Assembly (NCBI GenBank): GCA_025980325.1
Contig: JAICXQ010000004.1
Coordinates: 1 to 64,000 of the forward strand
Length of the DNA stretch: 64,000 nucleotides
From: Frankiales bacterium
Lineage (GTDB): Bacteria; Actinomycetota; Actinomycetes; JAFAQI01
Direction of reading: 5' to 3'
This document shows, piece after piece, positions 52,617-61,154 of this stretch (its first letter is position 1; each line of letters opens with the position of its first letter). The position numbers and the translations under genes were made by a program. The notes below the pieces were generated by a model. The model was not told the DNA's origin, searched no databases, and was given only the letters and a program-made list of their open reading frames with translations.

Positions 52617-53474
52617 ATGGGATACGTCGACGAGGCCTTCGACAACCTCAAGCAAACGCTTGAGATCACTGAGACCGAGCAAGCACTCGCCAAGTCTCGG
52701 CACGAGCTAGTCCGAGAGCACGTGGAAGCGGCGTGGAAGCTCAAGGACCACTTTCTTACTGGTAGTTACTCGCGGCACACCAAGACAAAAAAGTTGAAGG
52801 ACGTCGATATCTTCGTCGTCATCGACCCCGCCGGACCGCAGGGTTACCTCGCCGACAGCTCGCCCACGGATGCTCTCAAGGCGCTCTACGAGGTACTCGC
52901 GACGCGATGGAGTGACCTAACGCTCGACGACAACGTCGTCACCGTCAACTACACCGGTGAGGACGTCGCGTCCTACGAGATTGCACCTGTCTTCCCCCGC
53001 GACGGCGGTGGTTACGTCATGCCGAACGGCCGCAGCTGGATGGCAACTGATCCAACGGTGCATAAGACGATGGTCACGGCGATGAACAAGGAGTGCGACG
53101 GCAAGTTCGTTCCCCTAGTCAAAATGATCAAGGGCATCAACCGCCACTTCGACGAACCGATCTGCCCCTCGTTCTTGCTTGAAGTCATGGTGCTCCGGCT
53201 AGTGCTGCCGCCCTGTGCGCGCTATCGAGACGAAATTCGCTTCTTTCTCGCATCGGCCGCGGATCAACTTACGGTTGACTGGCCGGATCCAGCGGGACTG
53301 GGCGAGGACGTAAATGCGGAGGTCAGTGAAACGCAGCGTCGAACGCTCGCCGATGTTGTTCGAGGATGGCTAACAACCGCCGAAGAAGCACTGTTGCTGG
53401 AGCAGGAGGGTAAGGAACGCGCAGCTGTTGAGAAGTGGCGCGAACTCTTCGGATGGCGAATGCCACGCCCATGA
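52617..53474 (+). CDS. CD-NTase (cyclic-oligonucleotide synthase) of CBASS
   Basis: A 285-residue nucleotidyltransferase. The catalytic signature is GSYSRHTKTKKLKDVDIFVV, with GS at 49-50 and metal-binding aspartates D62 and D64; a third acidic residue is offered by E121 in SYEIAPVFP, Glu rather than Asp. Helical KMIKGINRH and PSFLLEVMVLRL match the SMODS C-terminal part. With HORMA and TRIP13 it is the signal synthase of a type III system, probably clade C or D, making a cyclic di- or trinucleotide; the product cannot be read from sequence. ATG follows HORMA by 10 bp and overlaps the effector gene. Confidence 0.92.
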   Translation: MGYVDEAFDNLKQTLEITETEQALAKSRHELVREHVEAAWKLKDHFLTGSYSRHTKTKKLKDVDIFVVIDPAGPQGYLADSSPTDALKALYEVLATRWSDLTLDDNVVTVNYTGEDVASYEIAPVFPRDGGGYVMPNGRSWMATDPTVHKTMVTAMNKECDGKFVPLVKMIKGINRHFDEPICPSFLLEVMVLRLVLPPCARYRDEIRFFLASAADQLTVDWPDPAGLGEDVNAEVSETQRRTLADVVRGWLTTAEEALLLEQEGKERAAVEKWRELFGWRMPRP

Positions 53475-54433
53475 TCGAGGCCGCCGACGGGCATGAGCCG
53501 GCACGACAGGGGTTTCAGATAGTGCAACGACGCACTGAACCACCTATTACCGAGCAACAGAACTCGGATGCCTGCCTTCGGCTGCTGGCAGCCCAACGTC
53601 AGCTGTACGCAGAAGTCAAGCGAAGCAGCGACCGACGGCTCGCCACCCTGTTCCTGGTGACGATCGCTACGATTCTCGTAGGTGCAATCGTTCCTGATTC
53701 TCGCAACTACATCGGCGGCGTCGCGGCGTTGGCGATGGGCACGTGGGTCAGTGTCGCGGAGTTGCGCGAGCGAACGAGCATCGGCCAAGCCGCCAGCATC
53801 CAAGAACACTTCGATACGGGTCTGTTTCAGCTGCGGTGGCACGACTTCCTGGCGGATCGCCCTTCCGAATGGGCGATCACCGAGGCGGCCGGACGCGGCT
53901 CGCTAGATGGTCTCGCTGATTGGTACCGACCCAAGACGATCAGCAGCATCGTTCGGCCCCTCGACGTGCTCATCTGTCAGCGAGCCAACCTCGACTACGG
54001 CGTCAGCCTGCATACGTCCTATGCGCGAAGCCTGGCCTGGATGCTGGGCGCCGGGATCGTCGGTGCATTCGCTGCCGGCGGCGTGCTCGGGTACTCCGTA
54101 TGGAACTTCGTCTTTGCCATCGCAGCACCTCTCGCGCCCATCGTAGTCACCGCCGTTAACGAAATCCAGGCGCACCTGACGAGCGCTTCGAACAAGGAGT
54201 CCGCCGAGGCGAAGGTAGCCGATCTTTGGCGGCGCGGACTCGCAGAGCCGAATGAGATCACCGACGACGAGTGCCGCGCTGCGCAGGATTGCATCCTCGG
54301 CTTCCGCAAGACCAATGCCCAGGTGCCCGAGTGGTTGTACAACCGCTCGCGTGAACGGAACGAGGCAGTCATGTTGGCGACTTGCTCGGCGCTGGTCGAA
54401 GAGGCGATCCGCCACGGCCACGCCCTCCGATGA
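53471..54433 (+). CDS. S-4TM family pore-forming CBASS effector
   Basis: A 320-residue membrane protein with four helices in two pairs: TLFLVTIATILVGAIV and YIGGVAALAMGTWVSVA, then SLAWMLGAGIVGAFAAGGV and WNFVFAIAAPLAPIVVTAV. The N-terminus has ITEQQNSDACLRLLAAQRQLYAEVKR, the strongly conserved opening of the S-4TM (SMODS-associating 4TM) family. The C-terminal cytoplasmic part may sense the cyclic nucleotide. On activation it would permeabilise the membrane and abort infection. ATG at 53471 overlaps the CD-NTase stop (ATGA). Confidence 0.9.
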   Translation: MIEAADGHEPARQGFQIVQRRTEPPITEQQNSDACLRLLAAQRQLYAEVKRSSDRRLATLFLVTIATILVGAIVPDSRNYIGGVAALAMGTWVSVAELRERTSIGQAASIQEHFDTGLFQLRWHDFLADRPSEWAITEAAGRGSLDGLADWYRPKTISSIVRPLDVLICQRANLDYGVSLHTSYARSLAWMLGAGIVGAFAAGGVLGYSVWNFVFAIAAPLAPIVVTAVNEIQAHLTSASNKESAEAKVADLWRRGLAEPNEITDDECRAAQDCILGFRKTNAQVPEWLYNRSRERNEAVMLATCSALVEEAIRHGHALR

Positions 54434-54631
54434 CCGCTCGTCGCGATAGTCGACGATCTAGGGTTTCTTGCCATCGCTGACGTGTTGGTGCGACGGATTT
54501 CAAGTCGGCTCAGGTGAGTGTCGACCAGTGTCGCGCAGTGCTGACCCGGGCCGTTCCCGCAGGTCAATGAGCCACTGCCGCCCCGCGAAGTGCCGTCCGT
54601 GTCGCGGCAGGTTGTCGCCTCGCAACCTACG

Positions 54632-54678
54632 CGTGATCACGGCGTGATCACGAGTCCGCTTGCGGTGCTGGTTAGATT
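54632..54678 (+). promoter_or_regulatory. Tandem palindromes and -10-like box before the DUF262 gene
   Basis: Two copies of the perfect palindrome CGTGATCACG lie at 54632-54641 and 54643-54652, eleven bases apart, one helical turn, a layout typical for cooperative dimer binding. A TAGATT box at 54673-54678 could be the -10. No convincing -35 is seen, which would fit activator or repressor control. The 270 bp from 54434 hold no gene. Confidence 0.55.
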
Positions 54679-54703
54679 CCTCATGATCTGCAGGAGGTAA
54701 CGG

Positions 54704-56803
54704 ATGAAAGCTGTCGACTCACATCTGCTGACGTTGCTCAAGGCGAGTAGTCAGTTCATTGTGCCGATCTACCAACGGGTCTACTCCTGGCAAGACTCGG
54801 AGTGCGCTCAGTTGTGGGCAGACATTCTGCGGGCCGGGGCCAACCTGAGACTTGGAGCGCACTTCACCGGCTCGATCGTGTACGTAGCCAAAGACCAGTC
54901 GACCAACACCTCCGCAGAGCCCGATCTCATCATCGACGGCCAGCAACGGATAACAACGGTGACCCTCATCCTGACGGCTTTGGCGGCGCAGCTTGAGGCC
55001 CTTCCCGAAGATGCGCGTGAGCCTTGGGATGGGTTTTCCCCCAAGAAGATCCGCAACCGCTACCTGCTCAATGACGACGAAGAGGGTGAACGTCAGTTCA
55101 AGCTGATCCTGTCGCAGAACGACAAAGATGCCTTGATCTCACTCCTTCAAGGGGTCGAGCCAACCGATGGCCTTGTGACTCGCGTGGCCGACAACTACGC
55201 GTATTTTCAGCAGCGGCTCGCGGATCCGAAACTCGACCTCGCCGTTGTGTGTCGCGGTCTCGACAAGCTAGTCGTGGTTGATGTCAAGCTTGAGCGCGGT
55301 GTCGACAATCCGCAGCTCGTCTTTGAGGCGATGAACTCGACGGGTAAGAAGCTGTCGCAGGCGGATCTGATCCGGAACTACGTCCTTATGGATCTGCCAA
55401 CCAAGGAGCAAGAGAAGGTCTACACCGCTTATTGGCGACCGATGGAACTCGAGTTCTCCGGTGCCGACGAGAGCCAATTTGACGAGTTCGTCCGCCACTA
55501 CCTGACGATCAACACCGGCGACATCCCTCGACTCGACGACATCTACGAGGCGTTCAAGGACCACGCAGTCGTCAACACGAACGCCGACGAGACGATCCAA
55601 TCGCTCGTCGTCGAGTTGCGGCAATATGCGCGACGGTACTGCGCGATGGCCCTCGGCAAGGAGCCCGATCCGAAGTTGCGCCGTGCGTTCAAGGACCTGG
55701 ATCAGATCAAGGCCGACGTGGTCTATCCGTTCCTCCTGGAGGCCTATACGGACTATGAGCTTGGCGTCCTCGACCGCGACGAGCTGCACGAAATCGTTCA
55801 GATGGTGACGGCGTACATCTTCCGGCGCGCGGTTTGCCGCATTCCGACCAACTCACTGAACAAGACGTTCGCCAGTTTCAGCGCCGCCATCCGGAAGGAC
55901 CGCTACGTCGACAGCGTCAAGGCGCACTTCCTCAGCCTGAAGAGCTACCGATCGTTCCCGACCGACATCGAGTTTCGGGCGTCGCTCAAGACCACAGACC
56001 TCTACAACTTCCGGCGCCGGTCCTACTTCCTGCGACTGCTGGAGAACCACGGCCGCAAGGAGCACGTGACCATCGAGGATTACACCATCGAACACATCCT
56101 TCCCCAGAACGAGAACCTCTCGGAGGAGTGGCGTGAAGCCTTGGGGCCCGACTGGGCCGATCTCCAGCAGAAACATCTGCACACGCTCGGCAACCTGACG
56201 CTTACGGGCTACAACTCGGAATACTCCGACCACTCATTCGAGACCAAGCGCGACATGGAGGGCGGTTTCAGAGACAGCCCGCTTCGACTCAACAAAGGGC
56301 TCGGGCACTTGGCGACCTGGAACGTGTCGGAGATAGAGAAGCGCGCAGAGCGCCTCGCCGAGGACGCGATCGCGGTCTGGCCCCGGCCTGAACTTCCGGA
56401 CAACGTCATTGCCGAATTCCAGCAGCAGCGAGCCGCGTCTGACTTTTCCATCGAGGACCACCCGCACCTACTGCCACCGAAGCGCCGGCAACTGTTTGAG
56501 CAATTCAGCAACGAGGCGCTCGCGCTGGACCCGGGTATTACGCGTCACTTCCTCAAGCACTACGTGGCGTTCAAGGCAGAGACGAACTTCGTAGACGTGG
56601 TTCCGCAAAAGGGGCGGCTGCGACTGAGCCTGAATATTCCGCTGGAGGCACTTCATGACGAACGAGGCCTCGCTTGGGACGTCAGCAGGAAGGGCCATTG
56701 GGGCAACGGGGTGACCGAGGTCGGACTCAACGAAGAATCGGACTTCAACTACGTGATAGGGCTTGTTCGTCAAGCGTTCGAGTATCAGATGGGCGGCGAC
56801 TGA
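54704..56803 (+). CDS. GmrSD-like DUF262/DUF1524 restriction protein
   Basis: A 699-residue fusion. The N-terminal DUF262 (ParB-like NTP-binding) domain has IYQRVYSW (22-29), GSIVYVAKD and DGQQRITT (78-85). The DUF1524 HNH nuclease domain, about residues 455-515, has YTIEHILPQNE with the catalytic His, and GNLTLTGYNSEYSD. The C-terminal part (RRQLFEQFSNEALALD through LVRQAFEYQM) resembles DUF5655, often attached to this family. Such proteins cut glucosylated or otherwise modified phage DNA using NTP. AGGAGGT is six bases before the ATG. The gene complements CBASS in the island. Confidence 0.9.
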   Translation: MKAVDSHLLTLLKASSQFIVPIYQRVYSWQDSECAQLWADILRAGANLRLGAHFTGSIVYVAKDQSTNTSAEPDLIIDGQQRITTVTLILTALAAQLEALPEDAREPWDGFSPKKIRNRYLLNDDEEGERQFKLILSQNDKDALISLLQGVEPTDGLVTRVADNYAYFQQRLADPKLDLAVVCRGLDKLVVVDVKLERGVDNPQLVFEAMNSTGKKLSQADLIRNYVLMDLPTKEQEKVYTAYWRPMELEFSGADESQFDEFVRHYLTINTGDIPRLDDIYEAFKDHAVVNTNADETIQSLVVELRQYARRYCAMALGKEPDPKLRRAFKDLDQIKADVVYPFLLEAYTDYELGVLDRDELHEIVQMVTAYIFRRAVCRIPTNSLNKTFASFSAAIRKDRYVDSVKAHFLSLKSYRSFPTDIEFRASLKTTDLYNFRRRSYFLRLLENHGRKEHVTIEDYTIEHILPQNENLSEEWREALGPDWADLQQKHLHTLGNLTLTGYNSEYSDHSFETKRDMEGGFRDSPLRLNKGLGHLATWNVSEIEKRAERLAEDAIAVWPRPELPDNVIAEFQQQRAASDFSIEDHPHLLPPKRRQLFEQFSNEALALDPGITRHFLKHYVAFKAETNFVDVVPQKGRLRLSLNIPLEALHDERGLAWDVSRKGHWGNGVTEVGLNEESDFNYVIGLVRQAFEYQMGGD

Positions 56804-56999
56804 ATTGTCGATCGACCAACGGAGTAGGTTGGACTGCCGACGATAACCGCGCTATTGGCACTCTAGGCAACTCTGCGGTTCCGTGACCGCCGAGCGGACT
56901 GACATGTGTCAAGCCGCCGTCAAGGACATCGAAACCCGCCGCCGGAGAACCCCTTCCCCCCGCTCGTAACACTTCCGCACGAAGAAGCGGACTCCGGAT

Positions 57000-57575
57000 C
57001 TATTCGTCCGCTGCCTCGGTGGGCAGACGGTACGGACGCTGCCACTGAGTTGCGGGCGCGGTCTCGGTCGGATCATTCAGGTCCTCCTCGAAATACAGGC
57101 GCCCAAAGCGGTCGCGTACCCAGATCTTCTGGGCGGCGTCGATGAAGTGGTACTCCATTTCCCACACGTGAGTGCGGTCGGCCAAATCGGTTCCAGCGAC
57201 CTCGAGCGTCCGTTCGACCGTTTCACCGGGAGGTACGTAGTCGAGGATCACATCGTCGTGCGCCACTGGTCCCTCCTTAGGTGAGTACCATGCGCTGACC
57301 TCAACGACGAGAGCCCGAACCAACTCCTCGGAACCGTTTCTCATCAGCACCTTCACGCGCCAGTGGTAGTTCCCGTCCGACCGTCGAAAGCCACCTTGAT
57401 CCTCCAGCCAGACGGCCACTCGGCGGGCTTGAGAGACGAGTCGCTCGTGACGGTCCCGCCGACGTTCGACTTGATCGCGACCGAGAAGGAACATGGATAC
57501 AGCGAAAGCACCGGTAGTCCCTATGGCTGTTAGCCAATCGGCCAGTGTGTTCACGACGTAATCACACCGTGCCAT
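57000..57575 (-). CDS. Hypothetical membrane-anchored protein (191 aa)
   Basis: From ATG 57575 the protein has one N-terminal membrane helix (DWLTAIGTTGAFAVSMFLLG), a short coiled coil (VERRRDRHERLVSQARRVAVWLED) and a beta-rich domain with WRVKVLMRNGSEELVRALVVEVSAW and a C-terminal WVRDRFGRLYF. This layout is common in actinobacterial accessory proteins of unknown role. The open frame to 57788 adds implausible low-complexity sequence. It sits inside the island between the DUF262 gene and the integrase remnant. Confidence 0.65.
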   Translation of the reverse strand: MARCDYVVNTLADWLTAIGTTGAFAVSMFLLGRDQVERRRDRHERLVSQARRVAVWLEDQGGFRRSDGNYHWRVKVLMRNGSEELVRALVVEVSAWYSPKEGPVAHDDVILDYVPPGETVERTLEVAGTDLADRTHVWEMEYHFIDAAQKIWVRDRFGRLYFEEDLNDPTETAPATQWQRPYRLPTEAADE

Positions 57576-57702
57576 CTCAACCGCCCGCAATAGATGCGCG
57601 GCTCCTTCGGCGGTCGTTGTGAAGGTCAGACGAGATTCAGCTCCTCGCGAGCGGTGTGCACGCGGATCGGGAAGGGCCGGAAGAGCCGCGACGGATGGAC
57701 GT

Positions 57703-57867
57703 TCAGGCAACATCGCCCGCCGGGAACAACTGCCACCCAAGTTCCGGAGCCCAACGAATCCCGTACGGCACCGACCATGCACTCGCAAGCCACAGATGAG
57801 TAAGAGGCTCAGGCAACTGCGGTGGCCGGTCGGGTAGCGGCGGTGTATCGCTTCCTAGCAAAGCCAT
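57703..57867 (-). CDS. Possible small ORF (54 aa)
   Basis: ATG at 57867 opens MALLGSDTPPLPDRPPQLPEPL followed by THLWLASAWSVPYGIRWAPELGWQ, an aromatic pattern seen in small proteins of actinobacterial integrative elements. There is no strong ribosome-binding site. It could be real cargo or a chance frame. Confidence 0.3.
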   Translation of the reverse strand: MALLGSDTPPLPDRPPQLPEPLTHLWLASAWSVPYGIRWAPELGWQLFPAGDVA

Positions 57868-57941
57868 GACCGCCTCGTCTGGCGCGATTGTCAGCGGCGG
57901 CAAGATAAGGAACAGGTGCCGCTGCGGAAGTTGTGCCGCAG

Positions 57942-58304
57942 TTAGCTGTCCTGACCAAGGACGTTGCTGGCCGTGGTCATGCGGCGAGCCGGGTGATCGG
58001 GGGGTGACCGCCGGCGGCTTTGCGTGTCCGGCCCGACACTCGTCAGCCGCCGTACGTACGCCTTGCCGAAGTCGAGCAGCGGCGTTTCTTCGAGCACGTC
58101 GTGCACCGTGGCGAATCCGACGCCCTTCACCCAGCCCGGCGGCCACCGGTTGCCGTGAGCTTCGACCTGTGCTTGGAACTTGGTCGCCGCGAGCTTGACG
58201 TCGAAGGTCTCGGACTGCCATCCGCTGCCTCGGCCGCCGGTGCGCCACTGCACCTTGTATGCCGTCGTGCCGTCGCTGCGTTTGCGGGTCACTAATCCGG
58301 CCAT
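57942..58304 (-). pseudogene. Truncated tyrosine-type integrase
   Basis: The N-terminus MAGLVTRKRSDGTTAYKVQWR and the segments SETFDVKLAATKFQAQVE and LLDFGKAYVRRL correspond to the arm-binding and first core-binding parts of actinobacterial phage-type integrases. After about 95 residues the similarity ends and the catalytic domain with the R-H-R-Y residues is absent; the product stops at 120 residues. It lies 100 bp from tRNA-Leu, the normal place for the integrase of the element. Confidence 0.8.
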
Positions 58305-58402
58305 CGTCGCCGCCTTCCAAGATCAGGTGATGCCACCGTGATGCCTGGAGCCCGACGCTAGAGGTGACCACCGACAAAATCGCAGGTGACACGCGGTCTG
58401 AT

Positions 58403-58488
58403 TGGTGGGCGAGGGGGGAGTTGAACCCCCACGTCCTTACGGACACACGGACCTGAACCGTGCGCGTCTGCCATTCCGCCACTCGCCC
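58403..58488 (-). tRNA. tRNA-Leu(CAG)
   Basis: On the minus strand, GGGCGAG (5' acceptor) pairs with CTCGCCC before the ACCA end. The anticodon arm CACGG-TTCAGGT-CCGTG gives anticodon CAG. A class II variable arm (GTCCGTAAGGAC) and the T arm GGGGG-TTCAACT-CCCCC follow. CCA is encoded. It neighbours fhaA, as in other actinobacteria, and serves as the island's integration site. Confidence 0.96.
58405..58427 (-). repeat. Proximal attachment site in tRNA-Leu
   Basis: The 23 bases shared with 49860-49882, covering the 3' end of tRNA-Leu(CAG). It keeps the tRNA gene intact, as expected for the junction carrying the functional gene. Confidence 0.85.
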
Positions 58489-58582
58489 AAGAGGCCCGAC
58501 CACGCTAGCACCCAGACCCGTCCGAAAGCCCCCACATAACCCCGCTGGATACGATCATGCTCGCCTGGGGAAGGGACGCTTC

Positions 58583-59371
58583 GTGGGAGTGGTTCAGCGC
58601 TTCGAGCGGCGTCTCGGTGGGCTGGTCGAGGGCGCCTTCGCCAAGGTGTTCAAGGGCGAAGTCCAGCCGGTCGAGGTCGCCCAAGCCCTCCAACGCGAAA
58701 CCGACGACCGCCGTACCGTCGTCGGCGACGGCAAGGTCCTCGTCCCCAACGACTTCGTCGTCGAACTCGGCCCGCACGACCACGCGAGACTCAGCCCCTG
58801 GACCAAGGCCCTCACCAAAGAACTCGCCGCCATGGTCCGCGAGCACGCCGCCGAGCAGGGCTATTCGTTCGTCGGCCCGGTCACGGTCGCGCTCGAGGAG
58901 ACCCCGGACGTCGACACCGGCGTGTTCCGCGTCCGCAGCGGCGTCTCGGCCGGCGACGTCGTCGACGGCGGCGTCCTCACCAAGGCCGGCTCCGGCGCGA
59001 GCACCGCCGGCGCGAAGATCGCGCACCCGAACGCGCTCCCGGGCAACCCCCGCCTCGTCGTCAGCGTCGACGGCAAGGCGCCCGCCGACTCACCCGAGGG
59101 CCGCGGCGAGGAGCGCGCTTACTTCCTCACCCACGCCGTCACGGTCATCGGCCGCGGCGCCGACTGCGACCTGCAGCTCACCGACCCCGGCGTCTCGCGC
59201 CGGCATGCCGAACTGCGACTCGAAAACGACGTCATCATCCTCGTCGACCTCGGTTCCACCAACGGCATCCGCGTCAACGACGTCGCCGTCGGTCGCCGCC
59301 AGCTCTCCCCCGCCGATCGCATCCAGCTCGGCTCGACCACCCTCGTCTACCAGCGCGACACCGAGGGCTGA
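58583..59371 (+). CDS. fhaA: FhaA, FHA-domain protein
   Basis: A 262-residue protein. The N-terminal domain (GVVQRFERRLGGLVEGAFAKVFKGEVQPVEVA) is the conserved DUF3662 region of FhaA. The C-terminal FHA domain (about 178-258) has VIGRGADCDLQL, VSRRHAEL and GSTNGIRVN for phosphothreonine binding. FhaA acts in peptidoglycan and septum control with the Ser/Thr kinases. GTG at 58583 follows GAAGGG; the upstream frame is a shadow over the tRNA. It precedes fhaB by 8 bp. Confidence 0.94.
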   Translation: MGVVQRFERRLGGLVEGAFAKVFKGEVQPVEVAQALQRETDDRRTVVGDGKVLVPNDFVVELGPHDHARLSPWTKALTKELAAMVREHAAEQGYSFVGPVTVALEETPDVDTGVFRVRSGVSAGDVVDGGVLTKAGSGASTAGAKIAHPNALPGNPRLVVSVDGKAPADSPEGRGEERAYFLTHAVTVIGRGADCDLQLTDPGVSRRHAELRLENDVIILVDLGSTNGIRVNDVAVGRRQLSPADRIQLGSTTLVYQRDTEG

Positions 59372-59379
59372 CCGACGCG

Positions 59380-59853
59380 ATGAGCGCCGTACTCTTCGTG
59401 TTGCACGTCGTCATCCTCGTCCTGCTCTGGGGCTTGGTTCTCGCCGCGATCGTCGCGGTCCGCCACGACGTCTTCGGCGTACGGCGCCAACCCAAGCCGG
59501 CCGCACCCGCACCACCACCGAAAGCGCAACGCAAGCAATCCCCACCGAAGCAGCAATCGAAGACAGCCCGCACTCTCGTCGTCACGGGCGGCCCGCTCGC
59601 CGGTACGACGCTGCAACTCGACAACACCCCGGTCACGATCGGCCGCGCGGACGGCAGCACGCTCGTCATCTCCGACGACTACGTGTCCAGCAACCACGCC
59701 CGGCTGGTGCCCGACGGTGACGCGTGGGTGCTCGAAGACCTCGGCTCGACCAACGGCACGTTCCTCGACCGCGACCGCGTCACCAACGCGACCAAGGTCC
59801 CGATCGGTACGCCGATCCGGATCGGCAAGACCGTCCTGGAGTTGCGCCGGTGA
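59380..59853 (+). CDS. fhaB: FhaB (FipA), membrane-linked FHA protein
   Basis: A 157-residue protein with one N-terminal membrane helix (about 4-27), a Pro/Lys/Gln-rich linker and an FHA domain (about 65-155) with TIGRADGSTLVI, SSNHARLV and GSTNGTFLD. In actinobacteria it binds phosphorylated division partners. It overlaps pstP by four bases (GTGA). Confidence 0.94.
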   Translation: MSAVLFVLHVVILVLLWGLVLAAIVAVRHDVFGVRRQPKPAAPAPPPKAQRKQSPPKQQSKTARTLVVTGGPLAGTTLQLDNTPVTIGRADGSTLVISDDYVSSNHARLVPDGDAWVLEDLGSTNGTFLDRDRVTNATKVPIGTPIRIGKTVLELRR

Positions 59854-61154
59854 CGCTCTCCCTCCGCTACGGCGCGCGCAGCGACGTCGGGCTGCTGCGC
59901 GACCTCAACGAAGACGCGATGTACGCCGGCCCGCGGCTGCTCGCGATCGCCGACGGCATGGGCGGGCACGCCGCCGGCGAAGTCGCGAGCCGGGTCGCGA
60001 TCGAATCGGTCGCCCCACTCGACGACGACCAGCCCGGCGCTGACCTCGTCACGAGCCTGCGCGAAGCGGTCGAGACCGCGAGCCGGTTCCTGCAGGACAT
60101 GGCCGACGCGGACAGCGCACTCGACGGCATGGGTACGACGCTGACCGCGCTGCTGTTCGCCGATCGCCGGCTCGGTCTCGTGCACATCGGCGACTCGCGC
60201 GGCTACCTGCTCCGCGACGGCACCCTCAGCCAGATCACGCACGACCACACCCTCGTCCAGCACCTCGTCGACGAAGGCCGGATCACACCCGAAGAAGCGA
60301 GCACCCACCCGCAGCGATCGTGGATCACCCGCTCGCTCACCGGGCGCGGCGAACTCGAACTCGACCTGTCGATCCGCGAAGTGCGCGAGGGCGACCGCTA
60401 CCTGCTCTGCAGCGACGGACTGTCCGGCCCGGTCAGCGAAGACACGATCGCGGAAACACTGCGCACCGCACCCGATCCGCAGGCGGCCTGCGACCAACTC
60501 ATCGCCCTCGCGCTGCGCGCCGGCGGTCCCGACAACATCACCGCGATCGTCGCCGACGTGCTGCGCGTCGACGTACGGGGCACCGCCGCCGCCGCCGTGG
60601 CCCCGATCGACGGCGGCGCCGCCGCCGGTGCGGTCACAACTCGCGACGACGACTCGTCCGACACCCCGGCGACCCGAGCCGCGAAACTGTCCCGGCGCGG
60701 CCGCCGCACCGCCCGGCACAGCGCGGCCGCCGACGAGCCCGCACCGCAACGCTCCCGCGGCGGCCGGCGGATCGCGATCGCGCTCGGCGTCGTCGCGGTT
60801 GTCGTGATCGCCGTCGTCGTCGGCGCGTTCTTCTACATCCGCACGCAGTACTACGTCGGAGTCGCCAAGGGCAACCCCGCGACCGTCGGCATCTACCGAG
60901 GCGTCAGCGGCCACGTCATCTTCAGCCTGTCCAGCCTCGACCGCCGCACCAACCTGCCCTTGGAAGCATTGCCGCCGTACCAGCAAGAGCAGGTCAAGGA
61001 CGGGATCGACGCGTCGAGCCGCAGCGACGCCGAGCGGATCATCTCCGGCCTGCGTACGGACGCCTGCCCGTCGCCGACACCGACGCCAACCCCGACGTCG
61101 AAGACGCCGGTGATCCCGACGCCGACACCTTCCTATTGTGCGAGCACGCCATGA
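59850..61154 (+). CDS. pstP: PstP, PP2C Ser/Thr phosphatase
   Basis: A 434-residue phosphatase. The PP2C domain (about 5-240) has metal-binding NEDAMY, ADGMGGHAAGE, GMGTTLTAL, HIGDSRGYL, LCSDGLSG and GGPDNITAIV. A membrane helix at about 307-330 is followed by an extracytoplasmic part ending in a Thr/Pro-rich tail. PstP removes phosphates from the PknA/PknB kinases and their targets. It overlaps fhaB and rodA by four bases each. Confidence 0.96.
   Translation: MTLSLRYGARSDVGLLRDLNEDAMYAGPRLLAIADGMGGHAAGEVASRVAIESVAPLDDDQPGADLVTSLREAVETASRFLQDMADADSALDGMGTTLTALLFADRRLGLVHIGDSRGYLLRDGTLSQITHDHTLVQHLVDEGRITPEEASTHPQRSWITRSLTGRGELELDLSIREVREGDRYLLCSDGLSGPVSEDTIAETLRTAPDPQAACDQLIALALRAGGPDNITAIVADVLRVDVRGTAAAAVAPIDGGAAAGAVTTRDDDSSDTPATRAAKLSRRGRRTARHSAAADEPAPQRSRGGRRIAIALGVVAVVVIAVVVGAFFYIRTQYYVGVAKGNPATVGIYRGVSGHVIFSLSSLDRRTNLPLEALPPYQQEQVKDGIDASSRSDAERIISGLRTDACPSPTPTPTPTSKTPVIPTPTPSYCASTP

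Larger units (their letters stand above)
49860..58427. mobile_element. tRNA-Leu genomic island carrying CBASS and a GmrSD-like restriction gene
   Basis: Bounded by the 23-bp direct repeat (49860-49882 and 58405-58427). The integrase remnant (57942-58304) lies next to the tRNA, where an integrating element's integrase is expected. Genes inside have lower G+C wobble use than the flanking core genes and are defence-related: XRE regulator, CBASS operon and DUF262/DUF1524 protein. With the integrase cut short and no replication or transfer genes, the element looks immobile now. Confidence 0.82.

Noticed and set aside
57703-58503. A 266-residue open frame on the minus strand crossing the integrase remnant and tRNA-Leu
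   Set aside because: It reads through the tRNA gene and the integrase in another frame; only its last 54 codons are kept as a weak candidate.
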